Origin: Streptomyces agglomeratus
GTDB lineage: Bacteria > Actinomycetota > Actinomycetes > Streptomycetales > Streptomycetaceae
Assembly: GCF_001746415.1 (NCBI RefSeq)
Contig: NZ_MEHJ01000002.1
Span: forward strand, 558,001 to 622,000
DNA: 64,000 bases
Direction of reading: 5' to 3'
Shown: piece after piece, positions 13,139 to 20,117 of the stretch
How the letters are laid out: each line of letters starts with the position of its first letter
Numbering within the stretch: position 1 is the stretch's first letter
Translations under genes and position numbers: made by a program
Notes under the pieces: model-generated
Told to the model about the DNA's origin: nothing
The model's input: the letters and a program-made list of their open reading frames with translations, nothing else
The model's database searches: none

Positions 13139-13563
13139 GCCGCTCTCCCTCTTCGCCCCCGTGGCCCCTCAGAGGTGCCCGTGATCATGCGTTCGGCGAC
13201 GCTACCAGGGCTGACTACACACCCATTGCCGAGGATCACTCTCCGCTGGCGATCAACAGCACGTTCACCTGGTCATCTGGCCGGCTCCGTGAAAGGGGCG
13301 TCGGTGCGCCCGACTTAGAAGCCACGCACAGGTTGGCTGATACGAGCCGGTGTGTGGCGGGGAGCTGACCTTGACCAAGGTCCGTGAGAGCTGGTCCGCT
13401 TATGCGCGATAGGGCGTCGGATTCGGGGGTTGCGTTCGTGACCCGAACTACAGCTGGAAAGCTGTGCCGCGCCACAGGCGGCCAGCCCGAACGGACCAAT
13501 CCCTGCTCCGTCAAGACGACCCACGTATGAGGCTCCGGCGGGGGACAGCGGGGAGTACGAGGT
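13139..13563. other. Intergenic stretch without a recognised gene
   Basis: This 425-bp stretch upstream of the lipoprotein gene has short open frames with no ribosome site or natural-looking protein. It must contain the lipoprotein promoter, but I cannot place it with confidence. It borders the CRISPR remnant. Confidence 0.5.
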
Positions 13564-13762
13564 GTCCTCCCCGCTGGCGCGGGGGTGTTCCGATGATCGG
13601 CTGGGGCAAGTCCTACGCCAAGATGTCCTCCCCGCTGGCGCGGCCAGCCCGCGGGATCCGCCCGGTCCTCGACCTGGAGTCCTCCCCGCTGGCCCGGGAG
13701 CATTCCGGCTTGCAGCGTGGCGATCTGCTCGGCTTGACCTCCCCGCGTGCGGGAATCTTCCG
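13564..13762 (+). CRISPR. Decayed CRISPR array, type I-E-like repeats, no cas genes
   Basis: Four 27-29-bp units begin at 13564, 13625, 13679 and 13736. The first is the best: GTCCTCCCCGCTGG, then CGCGGGGGTGTTCCG. The second keeps the first 19 bases but has a changed 3' half, the third ends in CATTCCG, and the fourth is GACCTCCCCGCGTGCGGG ending in TCTTCCG. Spacers are 32, 25 and 28 bases. The repeat sequence, its internal palindrome and the first 61-bp period match actinobacterial type I-E arrays. The repeats have drifted and spacer lengths have slipped, so it is probably inactive. No cas gene lies in the window. Confidence 0.7.
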
Positions 13763-13823
13763 GAATCGGTCGACGCTGCTCCCGCTCTTCGCCCGTCTCT
13801 GCGGGAGCGGCTCACCTGTCATC

Positions 13824-14633
13824 TCATTGGTTCTGCTTCCAGGCGCGGATCTCCAGACCGGTGATGGGCGTCCCAGGCACGATGCGCCCTGTGTCGACCA
13901 GCCACCTCTGCACCGCAGCCGCCACGTCGCCGCCAGCGGCATCCACCATGCCTTTGAACTCGACGGCGTCGAAGCCCTGCATACCGGACCCCGGACCGCC
14001 CGTGTTGTTGGCGTAGGCCCGTTCTTCCGTACCGTCGCGGCGCTGCACGACGTAGCGTCGAACGCCGGGGGAGTCGTCCATACGGCCGGCATCGTGCGTG
14101 AACGCGCCTTTGCGTGCCCGGACTGTGAACGCGATCAGTCCTTGGTTCACGGCCGCGTCCTCTACGACGGGGCGAAGTCGGCTCGCACCAGACGCGATGT
14201 GCTGCCGACCGGCCTTGGCCAGCGACGACGACCAAGCTTTGACGGGCTTGCCGTCAGGCCCCACAACGGTCCTGCCCCGCTCGTCCTTGACCGTCCTCTC
14301 GGCTCTGATGCGGTTCTTGCCCCGGACCTTCGCCTTGTACCCCGCCTTGTTCAGCCGCGGCTGAATATGAGCTCCGGCCAGAGCTTTGAGGCTGGTGGTG
14401 TCCTGCGGTCCGCCGGCCTGTACCTCCTGGACTACGGCCCGCAGCGCCTCCACCATCGAGGCGCCCTTGTTCTTGGTGAAGAACTGCGAGACCAGGGACG
14501 GATTGCGGCCCAGGATCTCCCCGACCTGCTTCTTGTTAAAGCCGGCGTCCATTAGTTGCTCGGTGAGCCGCGCCGCCTCGTTGCGCTGGGCACGGCGGCC
14601 GCCGCCGGTGTCCCGCCTTCTGCGCGGCGTCAC
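13824..14633 (-). CDS. HTH protein at the end of the replication operon; candidate terminal protein
   Basis: 269 residues, very basic N-terminus, then a helix-turn-helix (NKKQVGEILGRNPSLVSQFFTKNKG, about residues 33-57) and a long basic middle (RLNKAGYKAKVRGKNRIRAERTV). The C-terminal half has no motif I recognise. The GTG start overlaps the stop of the 82-residue gene by four bases, so it is the last gene of the rep-helicase-polymerase operon. Streptomyces telomere terminal proteins are similar-sized, have an N-terminal HTH and lie in an operon with their telomere-associated partner. That parallel is from general knowledge, not from recognised sequence identity. It could equally be a plasmid regulator. 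Confidence 0.75.
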   Translation of the reverse strand: MTPRRRRDTGGGRRAQRNEAARLTEQLMDAGFNKKQVGEILGRNPSLVSQFFTKNKGASMVEALRAVVQEVQAGGPQDTTSLKALAGAHIQPRLNKAGYKAKVRGKNRIRAERTVKDERGRTVVGPDGKPVKAWSSSLAKAGRQHIASGASRLRPVVEDAAVNQGLIAFTVRARKGAFTHDAGRMDDSPGVRRYVVQRRDGTEERAYANNTGGPGSGMQGFDAVEFKGMVDAAGGDVAAAVQRWLVDTGRIVPGTPITGLEIRAWKQNQ

Positions 14634-14878
14634 GCTGCCACCCCCTCGTCCTCGTCTGCGTACTCGTGATCGGCGTGCGTGGTGGTGTCGTCGTCGAACT
14701 GGTCGTCACTGCCGGTGCCACATCCGTGGCATTTCCATTCGGCGTTCCACGTGACCTCCCCAGTGCGGTCACAGTCGTGCCCTGACGATGCGGTGTCGTC
14801 GTCGTCCCACACCGCTTCGCCGGAGGCACCGCACTCCGGGTGCTCCCACCTGCCGCCCCATGCCACCTCAGCGTTCAC
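14630..14878 (-). CDS. Small acidic protein with possible zinc ribbon
   Basis: 82 residues from a GTG that overlaps the stop of the polymerase-like gene, and its own stop overlaps the next start. It contains HPEC...HDC and KCHGC, giving Cys/His pairs that could bind zinc, and a very acidic tail (DDQFDDDTTTHADHEYADEDEG). Coupling on both sides says it is made in step with the replication proteins. No family recognised. Confidence 0.7.
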   Translation of the reverse strand: MNAEVAWGGRWEHPECGASGEAVWDDDDTASSGHDCDRTGEVTWNAEWKCHGCGTGSDDQFDDDTTTHADHEYADEDEGVAA

Positions 14879-17124
14879 AGCTCCTCCGCCTCCAGAGCCT
14901 GCCGGCCAAGGGCCTGCAGCACGTAGAACTCCTCATCGGTCGTGGGTGTGCTCTGCTCCCAGGACATCGCGCCCTTGAGCAGGTAGTCACCCGGCTCGCC
15001 GCTGTACGGCCAGTCGGGACGCACCGAGCTGTAAATAGCGTCGGTGCGGAACGCGAGGATCGACCCCGCAGGCAGGTGCAGCGCACCGGCACGGGCAGGC
15101 TTGCCCGTCTCTGGGTCCTTCGTGCCGGTCGGGCCGGACAGCAGCGCGGCCCGGGCCGCCGACCACACGACGGCCGCCCATTCCGGGTGCGCGTACTGGT
15201 CACGGGCGAAGCCGATGTTGCGCTCCCAGGTGACATGCGTGTCCGTCAGGCCGGTCAGCCGGGTACCGTCCGGGATCTCGGGGACCTCGCCGCCGGCACC
15301 GAGCTCGAGGGAACCGGTGGTGATGCGAGGCCGCTGCGCGAACGTGCCGATCCCGTACAGCAGGATGCTGCGGACCGCGCGGGAGGCGAGCCGCGCGGCC
15401 TGGCGCTGCTGCTCGTCACCGTGGACCTCGCCCAGGGCGCGCAGCGAACGCCACACGTCCTTCAGCTTGTTGGACCAGTCCTTGAGCGGGTCGCCCTTCT
15501 CCCAGACCAGGCCGTCCAGGATCTCGATCCGCCAGGGCTGGAGCGGGTTGCGCAGCGCCAGGTTGACCTCGGCGCCGCCCGCCCAGGTGATGAAGGTGCG
15601 GCCGCCCTCGTACGGGTAGCGCCAGGACCGCTCCCCGGGCGCGGGCGCCGGCAGCAGCCCGACGTGGTCCCAGTCCCTCGGGATGGTCACCCGCACCTGC
15701 CAGTGCGACGGCGAGAACAGGGCGTCGGCCTGCTCCTTCTCGCTCATGGCGGCGAACGCGGCCGCGGTCACCCGCTGCGGCACGCCGACGCCGGAGGTCC
15801 AGGTGTGCTTGGCGTAGGCGAAGGTGCGGTCGGCCTCGTACCAGCCGGGCACCCGCTCGGGAACGCGCGGCGGGGTGATCAGCTCGGTGCGGCCCTGCCC
15901 GGCGGTGGCGTGCAGCAGGCCGCGGATCTCCTGCGACATGACCGGGTAGCCGTCCGCCCACTTCGCGCCGGCCTTGGCGGGGATGGTCCGCGACCACAGG
16001 TCCCGGCCCGTTTGCGACGGCGAGCCCATCAGTACGACGTCGTCCCAGTGCCGACGCAGCGCCTTCCACAGTTCGACGAAGGCGGCGCGGATGGTGGCCG
16101 GGTCGGCGCCGGCAGGGTCGAACCACTCGCCCACGCTGCGGATTTCGCTGTGCTGGTCCTTGCCGCGCTGCCAGCGGCCCACCGGATTGCGGGGGTGGAC
16201 CAGGTGCCCGGCCTGCCGGTCCTTGCCGCGCGAGGACTCGACCTGCCAGCCCTCCGGCAGCGGCCCGTTCAGCCACTCGGCCACGGCGTCCTTGAGGAAC
16301 TGGTGGCGTCCGGCGTTCTGGTGCCAGGGGTCGCCGGCCGTGATGTAGATGCGCTCCACGTCCGCAGGGACCGTCGCGTACACAGCGGTGAGGATCTCGG
16401 CGACGCTCGCGCGTCCCAGGTCCAGGGTGACCGTGCCGCCCTGCCACACGAGCACGCCCGTCGCGGTGTCCAGGAAGGCCATCTGCCGCGTGGCCTGCTT
16501 GAAGTTGGGCCGCTTCGAAGCCAGGTTCGACTCGGCGTAGATCCAGCGGTCGCCCGCCACTCCCTCGGGAATCGACGGCAGTGTCCGCTCCTGCGCCCCG
16601 TCCGGAATCACCGCTGCCGGGGCGACCGGCGCGGGGGAGGGAGCTGCCGCCGTGGCCGGGGCGGGCTCGTCGAGCACGTCCAGGTCGAAGGCGCCGTCAG
16701 CGGCTGCTTCGCGCGGCCGGGTGAGCGCCGCTGCCCTGTCGTCGCCCTCCAGGCTCTGGGGTCGCAGGTCGGGCGCGGGGGCACCGGCCGCTTCCTTGAT
16801 CGGCCGTACGCCCTTCTGCGCCTCCGGGGGATCTTCAGCGGAGGCACCGGTCACTGGCGACTCCGCAGGCGCGCTGACGGGCGCCTGTGGCCCCAGAGAG
16901 GGCACCAGGGCCACCACGTCGATCACCGAGAGGCCGGCCGACGTCGCAAGCCGGTCTGACTTTGCCTTCTGGTAGGCGCCCAGCGCCCGGACCTTTTCGT
17001 CCCGCTGAGCACGCAGTTTGTCAAGCTCGGCTTGCAACTTCGCCAGCTGTCGCTCGCGGGGCTTGATCTCGTCTCGGACTCCGCGGAGCTCGGCCAGGCC
17101 CTCGGTGTAGGTCTTGCTATCCAT
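14875..17124 (-). CDS. Family-B DNA polymerase-like protein (Tac-like telomere-associated candidate)
   Basis: 749 residues from ATG 17124, with GGGGGACC eight bases upstream. It opens with a coiled coil (LRGVRDEIKPRERQLAKLQ) and a Pro/Ala-rich linker to about residue 190. The rest is a large conserved-looking region. Three segments read like family-B polymerase motifs: A, YEADRTFAYAK (from Y429); B, RSILLYGIGTFAQRP (R585, YG 590-591); C, AFRTDAIYSS (D695). The motif C equivalent lacks the first Asp of the usual YxDTDS. It lies 13 bases after dnaB in the rep operon. From memory, linear plasmid SCP1 encodes a telomere-associated protein (Tac) with a polymerase domain, so a telomere role is my best hypothesis. 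Confidence 0.6.
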   Translation of the reverse strand: MDSKTYTEGLAELRGVRDEIKPRERQLAKLQAELDKLRAQRDEKVRALGAYQKAKSDRLATSAGLSVIDVVALVPSLGPQAPVSAPAESPVTGASAEDPPEAQKGVRPIKEAAGAPAPDLRPQSLEGDDRAAALTRPREAAADGAFDLDVLDEPAPATAAAPSPAPVAPAAVIPDGAQERTLPSIPEGVAGDRWIYAESNLASKRPNFKQATRQMAFLDTATGVLVWQGGTVTLDLGRASVAEILTAVYATVPADVERIYITAGDPWHQNAGRHQFLKDAVAEWLNGPLPEGWQVESSRGKDRQAGHLVHPRNPVGRWQRGKDQHSEIRSVGEWFDPAGADPATIRAAFVELWKALRRHWDDVVLMGSPSQTGRDLWSRTIPAKAGAKWADGYPVMSQEIRGLLHATAGQGRTELITPPRVPERVPGWYEADRTFAYAKHTWTSGVGVPQRVTAAAFAAMSEKEQADALFSPSHWQVRVTIPRDWDHVGLLPAPAPGERSWRYPYEGGRTFITWAGGAEVNLALRNPLQPWRIEILDGLVWEKGDPLKDWSNKLKDVWRSLRALGEVHGDEQQRQAARLASRAVRSILLYGIGTFAQRPRITTGSLELGAGGEVPEIPDGTRLTGLTDTHVTWERNIGFARDQYAHPEWAAVVWSAARAALLSGPTGTKDPETGKPARAGALHLPAGSILAFRTDAIYSSVRPDWPYSGEPGDYLLKGAMSWEQSTPTTDEEFYVLQALGRQALEAEEL

Positions 17125-17137
17125 CTGGCTGGTCCCC

Positions 17138-18589
17138 CTATGCCTGGGCCATGTCAACGAAGCGTGAATAGTGGAGCTGGGATGCGACCGTGATGGTCGC
17201 TGTGGGGCCATTGCGGTGCTTGCCGACGATCAGATCCGTCTCACCAGAGCGTGGGCTTTCCTTCTCGTACGCATCATCCCTGTAGAGCAGGATGACCATG
17301 TCGGCGTCCTGCTCTACGGACCCGGACTCGCGCAGGTCGGAGACCTGCGGCCGCTTGTCCTGACGCATCTCGGGGCCACGGTTGAGCTGAGACAGCACCA
17401 CGATCGGCAAGCGCAGCTCCTTGGCCAGCAGTTTGAGGCTTCGCGAAATGTCCGAGACTTCCTGCTCCCGGGACTCAGCGCGCCGCCTGTTGCCGGTGGT
17501 GACCAACTGCAGGTAGTCGATGACGATCATCGCGAGGTCGGGCATCCGCGTCTTGAGGCGGCGGCACTTCGCCTGAATCTCTTGGAGGCTGCGGGCCGAT
17601 TCGTTGATGTACAGCGGAGCCTCGCTGTACTGCTTGACGGCACCCGCAAGTTGCAGCCAGCCGTCGTCGTCGAGCGTGCCGGACCGCAGGTGATGCAGAG
17701 CGACCGTGCCTTCGGCGGACAGGCACCGCATGTTGAGTTCGTCGATGCTCATTTCGAGGGTGATGAACGCGGCGGGCCGGCCAGCGCCGGGGATCGGCTG
17801 CTTGTTCTTGCCTTTGGGCATCGTGCAGGCCCTCGCGAAGTCCATAGCCAGGGTCGACTTGCCCATGCCTGGGCGTCCGGCCACGATGATGATCTGTCCC
17901 GGCTGGAAGCCGTTGGTGAGCGAGTCGAGGTCGGTGAAGCCGGTAGGAACGCCGGTCATCCCGGTGTCCGACTCTGCTGCTTGGATGAGATCAAGCGTTC
18001 CGCCGAGCGTGCTGCTCGGAGTGTGGAAGTCATCTGCGCGGTCGCGGCCTTCCGTGACGGCCGCGATCTCGGCGGCCGCACTAGCAGTGATCTCATCCAG
18101 CTCGCCGGCCCCTTCGTACCCCATGTGCACGATTTTGGTGCCAGCGGCGACGAGGCGGCGGAGCACGGCCCTTTCTCGAACGATCTCCGCGTAGTGCTCG
18201 GCATTGGCCGCTGTCGGCACTGCCTGAACGAGGGTGTGCAGGTACGAGGTGCCGCCGACCTTTGCCAGATCACCCGACTTTGAGAGCTCATCAGCGAGGG
18301 TGATCGGGTCCACCGGTTCGTTCTTCGCCCGCATGGCGATGATCGCGCTGTAGATCATCTCGTGGGAGGGGCGGTAGAAGTCATCGGCGGCCAGGACGTT
18401 GGACACCTCATCGATGGCCAGCTGAGAAAGGATCATGCCGCCCAGGACTGACTGCTCGGCGTCAAGATCCTGCGGGGGTGTCCGCTCGAAACCGGAGGAG
18501 TTTTGCTGTCTCCGGGCCGGCAGGAACGTCTCGGGAACGTTGTCAGACTGATCGGGACCGGCGGTGTCGGCAGGTGCGACGATGGCCAC
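17138..18589 (-). CDS. Replicative DnaB-type helicase (plasmid Rep2-like)
   Basis: 483 residues from GTG 18589, preceded by AGAAGGAG; the longer frame has no site. The N-terminal domain (DLDAEQSVLGGMILSQLAIDEV) is the DnaB helicase-loader/primase-interacting fold. The RecA-type motor has Walker A GRPGMGKST (K244), Walker B MIVIDYLQL, and the GNRRRAESREQEVSDISRSLK and DLRESGSVEQDADMVILLYRD signatures. It unwinds DNA at the fork as a hexamer. No intein is present. Downstream of a Rep protein whose gene contains iterons, it matches the rep1-rep2 organisation of Streptomyces linear plasmids such as pSLA2. The polymerase-like gene follows after 13 bases. Confidence 0.93.
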   Translation of the reverse strand: MAIVAPADTAGPDQSDNVPETFLPARRQQNSSGFERTPPQDLDAEQSVLGGMILSQLAIDEVSNVLAADDFYRPSHEMIYSAIIAMRAKNEPVDPITLADELSKSGDLAKVGGTSYLHTLVQAVPTAANAEHYAEIVRERAVLRRLVAAGTKIVHMGYEGAGELDEITASAAAEIAAVTEGRDRADDFHTPSSTLGGTLDLIQAAESDTGMTGVPTGFTDLDSLTNGFQPGQIIIVAGRPGMGKSTLAMDFARACTMPKGKNKQPIPGAGRPAAFITLEMSIDELNMRCLSAEGTVALHHLRSGTLDDDGWLQLAGAVKQYSEAPLYINESARSLQEIQAKCRRLKTRMPDLAMIVIDYLQLVTTGNRRRAESREQEVSDISRSLKLLAKELRLPIVVLSQLNRGPEMRQDKRPQVSDLRESGSVEQDADMVILLYRDDAYEKESPRSGETDLIVGKHRNGPTATITVASQLHYSRFVDMAQA

Positions 18590-18674
18590 CAGGTTCTCCT
18601 TCTGCGAGGTAGGGGTTCCCGAGCGGCGGCCGGATTCTTCGCGGGAACGGCCGCCGCTCGCATTCTCGGGCTGG

Positions 18675-19754
18675 TCAGATCGCCGGCTTGCGCAGGCCGG
18701 CGAGGAGCTCGGCAACCTTGTCCGGCATCGGAACCGGCGTGAAGTCCGGCTCCGACGGCAGGTCGGAGTAGCGGCCTGCCGCCCGTTGCGGTGGAACGCC
18801 CTTACGGCGCCCGAGGCGGCGGGGAAGATCTTCAATCCGGCTCCTGAGAGTCGCGGGGAAGCGCTTCACGCCCTCCGGGTTCTGGGTGAGCTCAGCAACC
18901 AGCGCGTCGTCGAGCTCCCAGCCCTGGTCACATGCGGTCACAGCCAGCAGGGGAGCGAGCTTCTTCGCGGTCACGCGCCCGGCCGTCCATGGGCGGGGCA
19001 GTTCCTGAAGGAATGCCTCGGCAGCAGCAACGGCCTCGTCGGTGGACGTGTCGGAGACGGATGTCCCCTCCCCCTCCTCCCGCGCCGAAGGCGCCATGTG
19101 ACCCGAGGTGTTCGTGAGGGGGTAGGGGGAGGAGGTTTCCACCTCCTCCGGGGGGTGTGGGGGGTGACCGACCCATCCGTTGGAAATCGCAGTGTCGGCC
19201 TGACCTGCACAGACGTCGGTTTCCGACACGTTGGAATCCAACAGATGGGTGTTCGACGCGTTGGAAACCAACGACAGGGTCTGACCTGCACGGACGTTGG
19301 AATCCAACGGATGGGTATTCGAACTGGACGACCCATCCGTTGAAAAACCACCGGTCGGGCTGACCTGCGACGATGTCCCGCCGAGGGTACGGGCGTGCTC
19401 AGGGTTGTTGGCGGGGTTCCGGTACACCGTGAACGCCCAGACAGGGCGCTTGGAGTTCGCGTCGTAGCCGACCTGCTCGTGCCGGACGTGGCCGGCCTTC
19501 TTGAGGCGGCCCATGACGCCGCGGAGTCGACTCTCGCCCATCTTCCAACCAGACGTCTGGAACTCCTCGGCCAGCGCCTTCATGCCCGACGGCTGCGTCG
19601 GGTCACGCAGAAGGAGACGAATCAGAACGCCGTAGTCCTCTGGCTGGAGACCCTCGGCATAGGCAAGGGGCCGGGAGACGACAACCTCCTCCGGCGGCTC
19701 CCAGGCCCGCGAAACCGTTGCTGCGCTGAAATCGGCCGCTGACATCTGCTTCAC
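18675..19754 (-). CDS. Plasmid replication initiator-like HTH protein (Rep1-like)
   Basis: 359 residues if started at GTG 19754, which overlaps the stop of the leader ORF (GTGA); ATG 19745 is an alternative. The N-terminal part has a winged-helix look (EDYGVLIRLLLRDPTQPSGMKALAEEFQTSGWKMGESRLRGVMGRLKKAGHV). It is followed by a low-complexity, Ser/Asn-rich segment that is exactly where the DNA carries iterons, so the protein sequence there is dictated by the repeats. A C-terminal helical part follows. Iterons inside the initiator gene and a DnaB gene directly downstream are the hallmark of pSLA2-type origins. The protein would bind the repeats and load the helicase. Confidence 0.8.
   Translation of the reverse strand: MKQMSAADFSAATVSRAWEPPEEVVVSRPLAYAEGLQPEDYGVLIRLLLRDPTQPSGMKALAEEFQTSGWKMGESRLRGVMGRLKKAGHVRHEQVGYDANSKRPVWAFTVYRNPANNPEHARTLGGTSSQVSPTGGFSTDGSSSSNTHPLDSNVRAGQTLSLVSNASNTHLLDSNVSETDVCAGQADTAISNGWVGHPPHPPEEVETSSPYPLTNTSGHMAPSAREEGEGTSVSDTSTDEAVAAAEAFLQELPRPWTAGRVTAKKLAPLLAVTACDQGWELDDALVAELTQNPEGVKRFPATLRSRIEDLPRRLGRRKGVPPQRAAGRYSDLPSEPDFTPVPMPDKVAELLAGLRKPAI
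19169..19378. repeat. Iteron cluster inside the rep gene; probable replication origin
   Basis: About 210 bp with three repeat families. CTGACCTGCAC-type units occur near 19200, 19281 and 19360. The dyad CGTTGGAATCCAAC or CGTTGGAAACCAAC starts at 19229, 19259 and 19294. ACCCATCCGTTG occurs at 19171 and 19331, with its inverse GATGGGT at 19244 and 19310. Such density in coding sequence is best explained as initiator binding sites. Confidence 0.75.
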
Positions 19755-19870
19755 AGATCCACCGCCAGGGAGCCGACGACACCATCGGTGAAGTGCGCGC
19801 TCGCGTACGGCACGAGCGGAAAACCCGGCGGCCTCAAGGGCGAGGGCGGCAAGGGCAGGTTGGGGGTCAC
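19751..19870 (-). CDS. 39-residue leader ORF translationally coupled to rep
   Basis: A GTG at 19870 follows a strong AGGAGG seven bases upstream, the best ribosome site in the area. It encodes a 39-residue Pro/Leu-rich peptide (starts VTPNLPLPPSPLRPPG) whose TGA overlaps the rep GTG. The rep gene has no such site of its own, so rep translation probably depends on this ORF. It may set Rep copy number. No function of the peptide itself is evident. Confidence 0.6.
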   Translation of the reverse strand: MTPNLPLPPSPLRPPGFPLVPYASAHFTDGVVGSLAVDL

Positions 19871-19915
19871 GGCACACCTCCTAGTGGATGTTGTGCCGTG
19901 AACACTCCTCATGTC

Positions 19916-20008
19916 GGCTTGCCCAATGGCTTGCCCAGGCCACGGAAAGAGCAGACGAGAGGCTTGCCCATCCCTGGGCGTGCCAGGCAAGCCCTGCGCG
20001 GGCAAGCC
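19916..20008. repeat. GGCTTGCCC repeat cluster between rep and the transfer gene
   Basis: GGCTTGCCCA starts at 19916, 19928 and 19961 in direct orientation. The inverse GGCAAGCC lies at 19986 and GGGCAAGCC at 20000. The cluster sits between divergent operons, so it fits an operator or partition/initiator site. The same 9-mer recurs at 54.55-56.0 kb. Confidence 0.65.
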
Positions 20009-20117
20009 GAAGGCGCTGATACGGTCTTCGCCTTACGCGGCGGCGGCCGCTTCGTTGCGCTGTACGGCGACGGCCCCACCGCCACAGTGACCGTGCTTCG
20101 CCCCAACCGCCCCGGTC

